Below, one piece after another: positions 38,301 to 50,400 of a DNA stretch of 64,000 nucleotides. Position 1 is the first letter of the stretch; each line of letters starts with the position of its first letter. A program made the translations under genes and the position numbers. This stretch comes from Cladocopium goreaui (Eukaryota > Sar > Dinophyceae > Suessiales > Symbiodiniaceae): the NCBI GenBank assembly GCA_947184155.2, contig CAMXCT020001084.1, forward strand, positions 62,001-126,000, in the 5' to 3' direction. The notes beneath the pieces were generated by a model. That model saw only the letters and a program-made list of their open reading frames with translations, did no database searches and was not told the DNA's origin.

Positions 38301-39340
38301 TAAATCATATATGTGTATTAAGTGTATTTAATGTAATTATTTAATATTATATAGATGCCATTTGAGTCACCAACAGGAACGGGCACACTAACATTGGTAT
38401 CATCCGCTGCCCCAATTTTTGAGCTGCGAAAATCTACCTGATGGCCCAGGTACTCACCATTCCTGCAGCAGAATCGAACAGTAAAAGTTTGAAAAAAAAA
38501 GAGCCGTTCCCTTCAGTCCGAAATGATTTTTGCACATGTTCGTGACTGGTTTGATTCCAACATGAGGGAAGTCGACGCAGAGCTGGTTGAGGAATCCACC
38601 TGAGGAATCCTACACAGCTGTGAGAACCAACAAAACTAGAAATCCAACATATTCCAACTAACATCGCATCTAAAGTTCCACAGTCTATTTTGCAACTTCC
38701 AACACTGTGTGTCCTGGCTTCACCCTGCGTGCATCCGATCATTTGGATGACTTTGTGATTGAGATTGGGTTAGTCCGGTTAGTCCCGTTAGTCCGGTTAG
38801 TCCCAGTTTCTTCAGCTCCTTCATGCCAAGCTCTTCTAGAAGCTCATCTGCCAAGCTTTTCTTTGGCAAACAACCGATGCCTTGCTTGCCTCGGAACGTG
38901 AAACGCCGATTCGGGATATGATTCAGCCACAAGTGCCACTTTGTTCTGCATGTGACAAAGGCGGTCCAGTCACAGCATTTGCCAACGATGGAAGCTACTG
39001 GCCAAACATGGGGAGGTTTTGTCCAAATTTCCCAACACTTGGAGAATACAGGGAAAAGCATGCGTACTATATATCTATATATGCTATATACATCAAATGC
39101 CTTGAGCACCAAGACCAGCAAAATTCCTGGGGCCAAACTTGCGCAAAAAATGAACCCTCTGTTTGTGACTGGAAACCTGGGGTATTTATCTTGTAAACCA
39201 ATACGTAATTTGTACTCAACCGGTACTTTGCAAATACCGACCGATACTTTGAAACGGTGTTTCGTAGTTTTCTTGTTTTCTCGAATTTGTTGCAAATCTC
39301 GTCAAGAATTGCCTAGGACTATGGAATAGAGTCTTCTGGA
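32361..39340 (-). CDS. Copy 4 of the unknown multi-exon gene
   Basis: Minus-strand copy; protein described at 40363-46450. Predicted landmarks: A about 38900-38812, P ending 38359 (GC donor), C ending 37583, D from 37487, E 36866-36703, F 35449-35353, G ending 35165, H ending 34840, K 33884-33720, N ending 32812, O from 32626. The 859 bp insertion lies about 30 bp into the intron after exon E. Upstream of N, this copy has an extra 3 bp in the GDRVH..CETMG exon (near 32850), an in-frame change that adds one residue and supports the coding call. Confidence 0.5.
32969..33058. repeat. 9 bp minisatellite gccgggctt, 9 copies plus a variant
   Basis: Nine perfect copies followed by gccgggctg. Confidence 0.9.
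34567..34616. repeat. 10 bp minisatellite gccagggcgt, 5 copies
   Basis: Same array as at 9456-9508, with the same copy number. Confidence 0.88.
34807..34839. repeat. 9 bp minisatellite gtgcgccgg, ~4 copies
   Basis: Directly at the predicted intron start after exon H. Confidence 0.85.
35814..36672. mobile_element. 859 bp insertion with 11 bp target duplication
   Basis: Present only in unit 4. The 11 bp CCCTTTTCATC flanks both sides (35803-35813, 36673-36683); the other units have it once. No terminal inverted repeat and no convincing coding frame. The interior is packed with CAACTACAAAATG-type motifs, mostly in one orientation, with inverted copies at 36051 and 36107. It includes a 56 bp tandem repeat. 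Non-autonomous element of unknown class, or an introner-like intron insertion. Confidence 0.78.
36353..36520. repeat. 56 bp tandem repeat, ~3 copies
   Basis: Copies start near 36353, 36409 and 36465 (aaatgagattttatgttgg...), each ending with ctacaaaatg; inside the 859 bp element. Confidence 0.9.
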
Positions 39341-40362
39341 CCTCCTGGTGCACTTCTATTTCCGAACAGCGTGGGACTCCTTCAAAAGGTTGTGGGATTC
39401 CCTTCAACAGGTTGTGATTTCATTTTGTGCGTTCCCTTTAAAAGAGCGCAACGTCTCTTTGAGAGGGATGCTTTTACAGAGACCTTCAACATGTGCGAAT
39501 TTCGTTTGAAAAGGGTAGTAGTGCACTTTATTAGAAAGGTACGTTGAAAAAGTAGAACCCGTTTATGCAGTACTCTTTCGAAAGGGTATGGTACTCCTTA
39601 AAGCAAAATTTGGTAGAAGTGTGTGTGTGTGTGTGTATACTATTTCTTCTGAAAAGGTGGACAGTGTGATGGGAAAGGGTGCAACATGCACTTCGGACCA
39701 TGAACATTGCTAGAAAGTAGAATTCTATGTATGCAGGACTCTTTTTGTTAAGAAAGCGTGGTATCGTAGGTAACATGCCCTTCCGGATGAATGCAACATG
39801 TGAGTAAAGAATGCGATATCCATGTGTAGAAATTAAGTAGATATTTCCTTCAAGAAGCTATTGCCTTGCAAAAAATGAATAAAGGAATTGACATGATCTT
39901 TTCCAAGGAGTACTGCAATTGTGCATTGGCTATTGCATTTGTTTGACAGGAATGCTACAGGTTAAACTAAACACACCGCATACTGTGCAGGATGTTCGCC
40001 TTTTAAAGGGGTACCCATTGAAGGAAGACTGGATTTGTTGACAGAAAGACTCCACTTCGAACATTTCACCATTTTGGGGGAATGTTCCATATTTTCCAGG
40101 CATACTGCTTCTTGAAGGAAGGCCTGTCTCAAAGGAAGACCACCGCTTGTGAACGAAAAATCGTTGTCTCTGAATTTAAAATGTTCCTTTAAAAAAATTG
40201 GAATATTTCATGTGTGTGTGATTGTGTGTGTGTGTATGTTTATTGAATACTGCGACTTTTCGACAGGAAGTCTGTATGCACAAGAAGAAAGGCAGAATAG
40301 TTTGAAAGGAAGACTGCACTTCCTCAAAATAAACACTACACTACACCTTTTGAGGGCATGCC
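39341..40362. other. Intergenic spacer between gene copies 4 and 5
   Basis: As 6291-7342, with TG runs near 39620 and 40210. No gene seen. Confidence 0.6.
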
Positions 40363-43300
40363 TCATGTTTTCATAGATGCTGGCCCGGAAGACTGCTTTC
40401 TCATAGCTACTTTAAGAATCTTTAAGATAAATTGCGTTATGTGGTGATACAATTTCTCAATCCTTTTGGTTCCTTCAAAATCCATCGTAAAGAAGCCACA
40501 ACTACCTGCTCTCCCTCTTTCAATCTCACTTCTGCAATCTTTCACAACCACTGGGCCACTGGGTGCCAAGCATTTGTGCGCATACCACACGACGGGCTGC
40601 CCATTTGACATTTTCACTTTGAAGTCACCTTGAGAAGTTGTGACTGAGCTTTGCAACGTTCACAGGATACATGAAACTGCATGTTACATTGAAAGTTAGG
40701 TAGCCATAGGTAGCCCAGGAAGAGACATGCTCCCTGGGGGCTCGCTATGATGCTGATTTCACACATGCAACATTTCAGTCGCTGTCTAAATCGTATGAAT
40801 TTGGACCAGTTGCCATCTTCATCAAAGCCCTCCACAGTTCCCATGGTCTCGCATAAGTGCACTCGGTCACCAATGGATGTGAGACGTTCGATCACACCTC
40901 GCTCATGCGGGAAAACCACTGGGAACTTGGGAAAGTTCATACAGATACTACGGATTTCATGAGGGCAGCCGGGCTTGCCGGGCTTGCCGGGCTTGCCGGG
41001 CTTGCCGGGCTTGCCGGGCTTGCCGGGCTTGCCGGGCTGCCACTGCCATCATGCAATCGATATCAAAGGCGTTCTTGGCCTTTCAAATCATCTAACCACC
41101 CAACAGACTGTTTCCACAGAGCGTCTAATGTGTCTATGAAGTTCAAGGGGCGAAAGGTTCCCAAGATTTCCATAGACCATCTGACCAACCAAGGGTTTTG
41201 AGATGCTGTAGCAGCAACATGTCACAACTTGATTTCACCCTATGGAGACGGTGCGCAAACTTCGAAAATGTCCAGAAATCTATCCACGGCATCCGATGGC
41301 AGCAAGCACCAAACCCACCCAAACCCCAAGTCATCAGTTCATGCAACGACGAGCAGCATCGGGGCCAAGCGCTTCGGAGTTGGTTAGGCTTCACCACCAC
41401 GGGGTCATCTGCCAGGACGCTTCGAGGAACATGCATATCTTTGAGGTAACAGAAGACTGGTGGCATAATGGTGGCATATCTTGGCTCTATAGTATCATAC
41501 ATGGATATAGACACGTTATGTAAGTTATGTATGTACTTCACACAACCACATCCATAAATGTGGCAAAAATGCGTGACTAGGACACTGGGAGGAAATATGT
41601 GTCGCCATCTTTTGACGTGTCTCTGAACATGAAACCTTTGGAACTACTGTTGCATTTATGATCTTTTCTGATTCAATCCAAGATTTGGAACCCGTCCGCT
41701 CCTGGCCCCCACGTTCCAACAAACGGATGCGCACCCATGTGGTCGAAGCCAATGACTTCGGCCACTTCTTCTCTCCTGGTGTTGAAGACCCGGTCTCCAA
41801 CACTGATTGCCTTCCGGCAATTCTTTGCATAGAAAATCTGAGCCGGGCAGGAAGAGTTCGGAAGAACAGCAAATGCTGGCAATGTCGGCAGCCAAGACTG
41901 AACCACATCTATCAGTCCCATGTTGAGTCTTACACTTACACTGTCTTACTATGTCAACTATGTCTTACTATCTGATCATTGTCCCCACTGCGTAATTCCG
42001 AACGAATCCAATTGTGCAGTTGGATGGAACTCGTACATGTACAACTACGCGGAATGGCACAATGCTCTACCAATGTGCTTGATATTTTTGTGTCACTACA
42101 ATAACATTCGCATATTGACAACAGACTCAGAATGCAAAACCTCTACTAGTGCTCCTAGAAAGTATCCAACGGATCTGCAACAACACATTGGAAGACTTTG
42201 CAAATGAGTTGATAGTTAAGTTCGATGTTGTTTGGACGTCCGATTTCTGCAGTTGCAATGTTGGACTGGTTGGGATGCGTGGTCCACACTGCCGTTCCCG
42301 AACTTGCAGCCACATGCTGCATCAGGTAACCATCGTCTTCCCATCGTCGGTGAAGACAGGAAGGTCTCCGTCTTCGTCCACGCCGACGATTGTCGCTTTC
42401 GTTCCGCCTGGGATGACTTCATGGCATGACGATACGACATGCAAGAAAGTGCAAGCACCAAATCCAATCCATGCCCTGCATGAAACCCTGGGAAACCACA
42501 AGTTTCGACACTTGCATGTGCCAGGGCGTGCCAGGGCGTGCCAGGGCGTGCTAGGGCGTACGTATGTGAGCCACACTCTGCTTTGAGACTAAGGTCCCCG
42601 ACAAACATCGGTCACTCTGCCACCCACCGTGAATATGTTGAGATCGTACTCCACGCTCCTGTGTATCACAGCACCGTCACATGCCGAAGCGTCTTGCTGC
42701 GCCGAACCCCAACAACGAAGCACGGAAACATGCATCGAGCATAGCTGGGGTGCGCTGGGTGCGCCGGGTGCGCTGGGTGCGCCGGGTGCGCCTTGGGCCA
42801 TCGATCCAGGGCTGCATGGCCCGCTCGATGGGCTTCAACACGGCTGTGGCGACCTGGCACAGTTCATGTTTCAGACCTGCCTTGACCCATTTGTCATACT
42901 GTAAGGCTCTGTAACGACGTTAAAAATGGCTCAAATGCGTCAAAGGCAAGTGGTGCTCACAACCACTCTTTCTTTCAGCACCTTTTAGGCGAATGCCTTG
43001 TTGCTTGGTTGCCATAAGATTGCCGAAAATGTTTCATCGTAGATGATTTGGATCATTTTAGAACTTGCAAGGAATTTACTTAAAGCTTGCAAACAAGACG
43101 GTTGGCACCGTCTCACAAATCTTGTTAGAATGAGCAGATTCCACGTGGTCTACTACTGTTTGAAAGCTGCTCAAGTAATTCATTGGTTTCCATTGGTTTC
43201 CCATGTTTTTCCTGTCTGTGGCCATGAGTTGGAAGTTGAAGGCCAGGCTGGCAGCAAAAGGAGCTTCAGGATTCCAGCACCAAGGATTTTTTTGTCATCC

Positions 43301-46300
43301 AGACCTTCTTTCCATCTTGCGCACGCTTCGAAACACCTCGTGGCAAGTGAGCAAGCTGCACTGGTCATCAGCTGCACTCAGAAGCTCAATCTTAAGAGGA
43401 TCTTACAAAAGCGGTGAGGACATGTGACAATGCACCGGATAAATGAGTCCCACGTAATTCAAATATAGTTGCAAAGTATTGCAAAGAAATCTCAAGTAAT
43501 CTTTAGTAATCCATCTATCTCAGACCTCAACCCCAAAAACATCCAAAAACTGTAATCGTCACATGGCTCCGAAACACCACTGGGGCTCCAAACGCAACGA
43601 CGTCAGCAGCGTGCCCCGCGCTCTTCCATTCCCCTGAGCAGCCCGGCGTCGGCGGCACGTCCTGGAGATCAAATCTGCGGGCCGATGTCAATGAACTCAA
43701 CACACACTTTTCAGCAAAAGCATTCAGAAACCGACGCCCTCGTCTGACTTTATCCCCTTTTCATCCCTTTTCCGTCTAAAACACCTTGAAAACACGTTGG
43801 GAACAGTAAAACAGATTCCTGAAGATTCATTCATCCACTCAATCCACTTTCCGGTCCTCAGGAATACCATGAAAAGCAAACAGATGATCACGGGGAGGAG
43901 AACTGGGATCAGTTTTCCACCTTGGATGCGAAACAGAAACGCCAGGAACTTGATGTGGAATGCGGAAGAGCATACTTTCTCAGCCATGGAATCCAAACAT
44001 TCTGCAATCAAACCACGGCCCCAGATACACCCCAAAGTCCAAGCAGAAACCGAGCAAGGAATGCAAACATGTCTCCAGAAAGGATTGGCAGAACACATAT
44101 ACCGTATACCCCCTAACTGCTACGAGCTGCGTTGGGCGGAAGGAACTGAAACCTTCACAGGTTTCACCTCGGCGATGGCTTGTGGGCAAGCAAGGCCTAA
44201 TGCAAGGCAACGGATGCGTGTCTGAATACATGCTGAATGGGATATCAAGTCAAGAAACAGCTAATAACTTCGGGAGTCGTGAGGAAAGGAATCCACAAGG
44301 CCAGAAATCTATTGGACTGACCAAAACAAGGCAGAGGCCACGGCCTTCGTCGATGAAACAAGAACAAATCTCCCTTGTTTGATTGGATCTACTACTACCA
44401 TTTGAAGGACAAAAACAGGCTGTAGGCAAATGTAGGCAAATGTGAGTCTCACAGCAGAGCCGAGAGTCCGGGAAGAAAACGAAATCCTGCATCAGGCAGA
44501 ACCTCAGTTCTTCTCGCTTGTGTGCGGCGTCTCAGTCAACATGTTCGTTCTGGAGTCAACCGTAACCTCCTTGAAGGTCTCAAAGCATCACGATCGAAGA
44601 AAACAAAGCGATTCCCACAAATCGATACAAATAGTCCCAATGATTGCATATTACCTTGATGATGCTTGATGATTCTGCCCAGTCTAAGTTGTGGAGAACC
44701 AGTGCCTTAAATTTAAACGTGAGGCTCTTCAGACTTCCAAGTGTTTTGGCTGCGTTTCTGGCTACTCCGGGTGGCTCTGAGTCCCGCAGCACTCACAGGG
44801 GACCAAAGGAAAGGCCAGAAAGTGCTTCAAACGAACCAACGGCTGCGAAAACGGAGCAAAAAGTGGAGCCATGGACGATGTCAAGCAATGTCAATTTCCA
44901 TCGTACAGTAGAAAACTTGGTTTCACAAAAAAAAAAAATGCCTAATTGACACGGGTCTTGCTCCGCCTCAGGGCAGGGTTTGGCCACAATCTGGAAATCA
45001 GGTTGTGATATTAGTTGTGAAATCCGTGTTCTCGCATGTTCTCGCTGCTTGTGATATTAGTTGTGTTTTTCTGGCATGGCTCGGCACGAGCATCTGAGCA
45101 TCTGCACATTTCTTTCCGCGCTCCAGTTCCATTCTGCGCAGATCTGTGTAGGACTTTGCCATCACTCTGTGGGAACTGGGACTCAACCAAGTCGCTGAGA
45201 AACTCAGCGAGAAAGGGTGAAACCTGTGCTCTGTGAGGGCCATGATCATGCCCAGCGGGCTGGAGGCTCAAGAGCATGTTGCCGAGGCATCAACGATGCC
45301 ACAGGTTAACAAGTCAAGGTCCACTATCATGAAATAACATTCATGAGTTATGCCAACTAACGGCCCGGATATGTATATCATATAAATCAATATAAATCAT
45401 ATATGTGTATTAAGTGTATTTAATGTAATTATTTAATATTATATAGATGCCATTTGAGTCACCAACAGGGACGGGCACACTAACATTGGTATCATCCGCT
45501 GCCCCAATTTTTGAGCTGCGAAAATCTACCTGATGGCCCAGGTACTCACCATTCCTGCAGCAGAATCGAACAGTAAAAGTTTGAAAAAAAAAGAGCCGTT
45601 CCCTTCAGTCCGAAATGATTTTTGCACATGTTCGTGACTGGTTTGATTCCAACATGAGGGAAGTCGACGCAGAGCTGGTTGAGGAATCCACCTGAGGAAT
45701 CCTACACAGCTGTGAGAACCAACAAAACTAGAAATCCATAGAAATCCAACATATTCCAACTAACATCGCATCTCCAGTTCCACAGTCTATTTTGCAACTT
45801 CCAACACTGTGTGTCCTTGCTTCACCCTGCGTGCATCCGATCATTTGGATGACTTTGTGATTGAGATTGGGTTAGTCCGGTTAGTCCGGTTAGTCCGGTT
45901 AGTCCCAGTTTCTTCAGCTCCTTCATGCCAAGCTCTTCTAGAAGCTCATCTGCCAAGCTTTTCTTTGGCAAACAACCGATGCCTTGCTTGCCTCGGCTGA
46001 AACATGATAAACATATGACAAACATTGTGAACGTGAAACGCCGATTCGGGATATGATTCAGCCACAAGTGCCAGGTCCAGTCACGGCATTTGCCAACGAT
46101 GGAAGCTACTGGCCAAACATGGGCAGGTTTTGTCCAAATTTCCCATCACTTGGAGAATACAGGGAAAAGCATGCGTACTATATGCTATATTATACATCAA
46201 ATGCCTTGAGCACCAAGACCCAGCAAAATTCCTGGGGCCAAACTTGCGCAAAAAAAAATAGAACTACAATAGAACCCTTGTTTGTGACTGGAAACCTGTG

Positions 46301-46450
46301 GCATTTATCTTGTAAACCAGTACGTAATTTGTACTCAACCGGTACTTTGCCAATACCGACCGATACTTTGAAACGGTGTTTCGTAGTTTTCTTGTTTTCT
46401 CGAATTTGTTGCAAATCCCGTCAAGAATTGCCTAGGACTATGGAATAGAG
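40363..46450 (-). CDS. Copy 5 of the unknown multi-exon gene (reference copy)
   Basis: Minus-strand gene of about 6 kb; protein family not recognised. Exons inferred from copy comparison, 5' to 3': A ~45995-45906 ([19 protein letters not shown]), P ending 45451 ([18 protein letters not shown]), B ~45190-45070, C ending 44655 ([20 protein letters not shown]), D from 44569 ([11 protein letters not shown]), E 43948-43785 (a transmembrane helix, [18 protein letters not shown]), F 43401-43305 ([20 protein letters not shown]), G ending 43117 ([17 protein letters not shown]), H ending 42792 ([10 protein letters not shown]), J ~42407-42325 ([17 protein letters not shown]), K 41837-41673 (SVGDRVFN...EVIGFDHMG), M ~41145-41055, N ending 40814, O from 40628. 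J, K and N-O share a GDRV...G-V-GFDEDG pattern typical of small SH3-like barrels. Indels between copies in C, D, E, F and H are multiples of three. Donors are GT or GC. Possibly a single-pass membrane protein; role unknown. Confidence 0.55.
40968..41039. repeat. 9 bp minisatellite gccgggctt, 7 copies plus a variant
   Basis: Seven perfect copies followed by gccgggctg. Confidence 0.9.
42519..42559. repeat. 10 bp minisatellite gccagggcgt, 4 copies
   Basis: Four copies, the last with a substitution (gctagggcgt). Confidence 0.88.
42750..42791. repeat. 9 bp minisatellite gtgcgccgg, ~5 copies
   Basis: Alternating gtgcgccgg and gtgcgctgg copies directly at the predicted intron start after exon H. 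Confidence 0.85.
45871..45906. repeat. 9 bp minisatellite ggttagtcc, 4 copies
   Basis: Directly downstream (gene strand) of exon A, where the unit reads GGACTAACC. The same tract is at 5729-5755 (3 copies), 15801-15827 (3), 38768-38803 (4) and 53079-53114 (4). Confidence 0.85.
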
Positions 46451-47436
46451 TCTTCTGGACCTCCTGGTGCACTTCTATTTTCCGAACAGCGTGGGACTCC
46501 TTCAAAAGGTTGTGGGATTCCCTTCAACAGGTTGTGATTTCATTTTGTGCGTTCCCTTTAAAAGAGCGCAACGAGACCTTCAACATGCGCGAAATTTGTT
46601 TGAAAAATGTAGTAGTGCACTTTATTAGAAAGGTACGTTGAAAAAGTAGAACCCGTTTATGCAGTACTCTTTCGAAAGGGTATGGTACTCCTTAAAGCAA
46701 AATTTGGTAGAAGTGTGTGTGTGTATATATATACTATTTCTTCCGAAAAGGTGGACAGTGTGATGGGAAAGGGTGCAACATGCACTTCGGACCATGAACA
46801 TTGCTAGAAAGTAGAATTCTATGTATGCAGGACTCTTTTTGTTAAGAAAGCGTGGTATCGTAGGTAACATGCTCTTCCGGATGAATGCAACATGTGAGTA
46901 AAGAATGCGATATCCATGTGTAGAAATTAAGTAGATATTTCCTTCAAGAAGCTATTGCCTTGCAAAAAATGAATAAAGGAATTGACATGATCTTTTCCAA
47001 GGAGTACTGCATTTGTGCATTGGTTATTGCATTTGTTTGACAGGAATGCTATGGGTTCAAACCAAACACACCGCATACTGTGCAGGATTTTCGCCTTTTA
47101 AAGGGATACCCATTGAAGGAAGACTGGATTTGTTGACAGAAAGACTCCACTTCGAACATTTCACCATTTTGGGGAATGTTCCATATTTTCCAGGCATACT
47201 GCTTCTTGAAGGAAGGCCTGTCTAAAGGAAGACCACCACTTGTGAACGAAAAATCGTTGTCTCTGAATTTAAAATGTGCCTTCAAAAAAAGTGGGATATT
47301 GCATGTGTGTGTGTATGTTTATTGAATACTGCGACTTTTCGACAGGAAGTCTGTATGCACAAGAAGAAAGGCAGAATAGTTTGAAAGGAAGACTGCACTT
47401 CTTCAAAATAAACACTACACCTTTTGAGGGCATGCC
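46451..47436. other. Intergenic spacer between gene copies 5 and 6
   Basis: As 16341-17323, sharing its deletion; a TG/TA run near 46714 and a TG run near 47304. No gene seen. Confidence 0.6.
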
Positions 47437-50400
47437 TCATGTTTTCATAGATGCTGGCCCGGAAGACTGCTTTCTCATAGCTACTTTAAGAATCTTTAAG
47501 ATAAATTGCGTTATGTGGTGATACAATTTCTCAATCCTTTTGGTTCCTTCAAAATCCATCGTAAAGAAGCCACAACTACCTGCTCTCCCTCTTTCAATCT
47601 CACTTCTGCAATCTTTCACAACCACTGGGCCACTGGGTGCCAAGCATTTGTGCGCATACCACACGACGGGCTGCCCATTCGACATTTTCACTTTGAAGTC
47701 ACCTTGAGAAGTTGTGACTGAGCTTTGCAACGTTCACAGGATACATGAAACTGCATGTTACATTGAAAGTTAGGTAGCCATAGGTAGCCCGGGAAGAGAC
47801 ATGCTCCCTGGGGGCTCGCTATGATGCTGATTTCACACATGCAACATTTCAGTCGCTGTCTAAATCGTATGAATTTGGACCAGTTGCCATCTTCATCAAA
47901 GCCCTCCACAGTTCCCATGGTCTCGCATAAGTGCACTCGGTCACCAATGGATGTGAGACGTTCGATCACACCTCGCTCATGCGGGAAAACCACTGGGAAC
48001 TTGGGAAAGTTCATACAGATTCTACGGATTTCATGAGGGCAGCCGGGCTTGCCGGGCTTGCCGGGCTTGCCGGGCTTGCCGGGCTTGCCGGGCTTGCCGG
48101 GCTTGCCGGGCTTGCCGGGCTTGCCGGGCTTGCCGGGCTGCCACTGCCATCATGCAATCGATATCAAAGGCGTTCTTGGCCTTTCAAATCATCTAACCAC
48201 CCAACAGACTGTTTCCACAGAGCGTCTAATGTGTCTATGAAGTTCAAGGGGCGAAAGGTTCCCAAGATTTCCATAGACCATCTGACCAACCAAGGGTTTT
48301 GAGATGCTGTAGCAGCAACATGTCACAACTTGATTTCACCCTATGGAGACGGTGCACAAACTTCGAAAGGCTTTGAACCTCCCAAAACTATCCACTGATG
48401 TCCAGAAATCTATCCACGGCATCCGATGGCAGCAAGCACCAAACCCACCCAAACCACAAGTCATCAGTTCATGCAACGACGAGCAGCATCGGGGCCAAGC
48501 GCTTCGGAGTTGGTTAGGCTTCACCACCACGGGGTCATCTGCCAGGACGCTTCGAGGAAAATGCATATCTTTAAGGTAACAGAAGACTGGTGGCATAATG
48601 GTGGCATATCTTGGCTCTATAGTATCTTTCAAGTATCATACATGGATATAGACACGTTATGTACGTTATGTATGTACTTCACACAACCACATCCATAAAT
48701 GTGGCAAAAATGCGTGACTAGGACACTGGGAGGAAATATGTGGCGCCATCTTTTAACGTGTCTCTGAACATGAAACCTTCGGAACTACTGTTGCATTTAT
48801 GATCTTTTCTGATTCAATCCAAGATTTGGAACCCGTCCGCTCCTGGCCCCCACGTTCCAACAAACGGATGCGCACCCATGTGGTCGAAGCCAATGACTTC
48901 GGCCACTTCTTCTCTCCTGGTGTTGAAGACCCGGTCTCCAACACTGATTGCCTTCCGGCAATTCTTTGCATAGAAAATCTGAGCCGGGCAGGAAGAGTTC
49001 GGAAGAACAGCAAATGCTGGCAATGTCGGCAGCCAAGACTGAACCACATCTATCAGTCCCATGGTGAGTCTTACACTTACACTGTCTTACTATGTCAACT
49101 ATGTCGTACTATCTGATCACTGTCACAATTGCGTAATTACAAGTGCATCCAATTGTGCAGTTGGGTGGAATTCGTACCTGTACAGCTACGCGGAATGGCA
49201 CAATGCTCTACCAATGTGCTTGATATTTTTGTGTCACTACAATAACATTCACATATTGACAACAGACTCGGAATGCAAAACCTCTACTAGTGCTCCTAGA
49301 AAGTATCCAACGGATCTGCAACAACACATTGGAAGACTTTGCAAATGAGTTGATAATTAAGTTTGATGTTGTTTGGACGTCCGATTTCTGCAGTTGCAAT
49401 GTTGGACTGGTTGGGATGCGTGGTCCACACTGCCGTTCCCGAACTTGCAGCCACATGCTGCATCAGGTAACCATCGTCTTCCCATCGTCGGTGAAGACAG
49501 GAAGGTCTCCGTCTTCGTCCACGCCGACGATCGTCGCTTTCGTTCCGCCTGGGATGACTTCACGGCATGACGATACGACATGCAAGAAACTGCAAGCACC
49601 AAATCCAATCCATGTCCTGCATGAAACCCTGGGAAACCACAAGTTTCGACACTTGCATGTGCCAGGGCGTGCCAGGGCGTATGTGAGCCACACTCTGCTT
49701 TGAGACTAAGGTCCCCGACAAACATCGGTCACTCTGCCACCCACCGTGAATATGTTGAGATCGTACTCCACGCTCCTGTGTATCACAGCACCGTCACATG
49801 CCGAAGCGTCTTACGAAGCACCGAAAAATGCATCGAGCATAGGTGGGGTGCGCCGGGTGCGCCGGGTGCGCCGGGTGCGCTGGGTGCGCCGGGTGCGCCT
49901 TGGGCCATCGATCCAGGGCTGCATGGCCCGCTCGATGGGCTTCAACACGGCTGTGGCGACCTGGCACAGTTCATGTTTCAGACCTGCCTTGACCCATTTG
50001 TCATACTGTGTCATACTGTAAGGCTCTGTAACACGTTAAAAATGGCTCAAATGCGTCAAAGGCAAGTGGTGCTCACAACCACTCTTTCCATTTTCAGCAC
50101 CTTTCAGCCAAATGCCTTGTTGCTTGGTTGCCATAAGATTGCCGAAAATGTTTCATCGTAGATGATTTGGATCACTTTAGAACTTGCAAGGAATTTATTT
50201 AAAGCTTGCAAACAAGACGGTTGGCACCGTCTCACAAATCTTGTTAGAATGAGCAGATTCCACGTGGTCTACTACTGTTTGAAAGCTGCTCAAGTAATTC
50301 ATTGGTTTCCATTGGTTTCCCATGTTTTTCCTGTCTGTGGCCATGAGTTGGAAGTTGAAGGCCAGGCTGGCAGCAAAAGGAGTGCAGCACAGACCTAGGA

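Larger units (their letters stand above)
32200..40187. repeat. Tandem array unit 4, carrying an 859 bp insertion
   Basis: 7,988 bp, or about 7.12 kb without the insertion at 35814-36672 and its 11 bp duplication. Closest to units 2 and 5. Confidence 0.93.
40188..47280. repeat. Tandem array unit 5, uninterrupted reference unit (7,093 bp)
   Basis: No insertion and no palindrome; the best copy for reading the gene. Nearly identical to unit 2 up to 45430. Confidence 0.95.
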
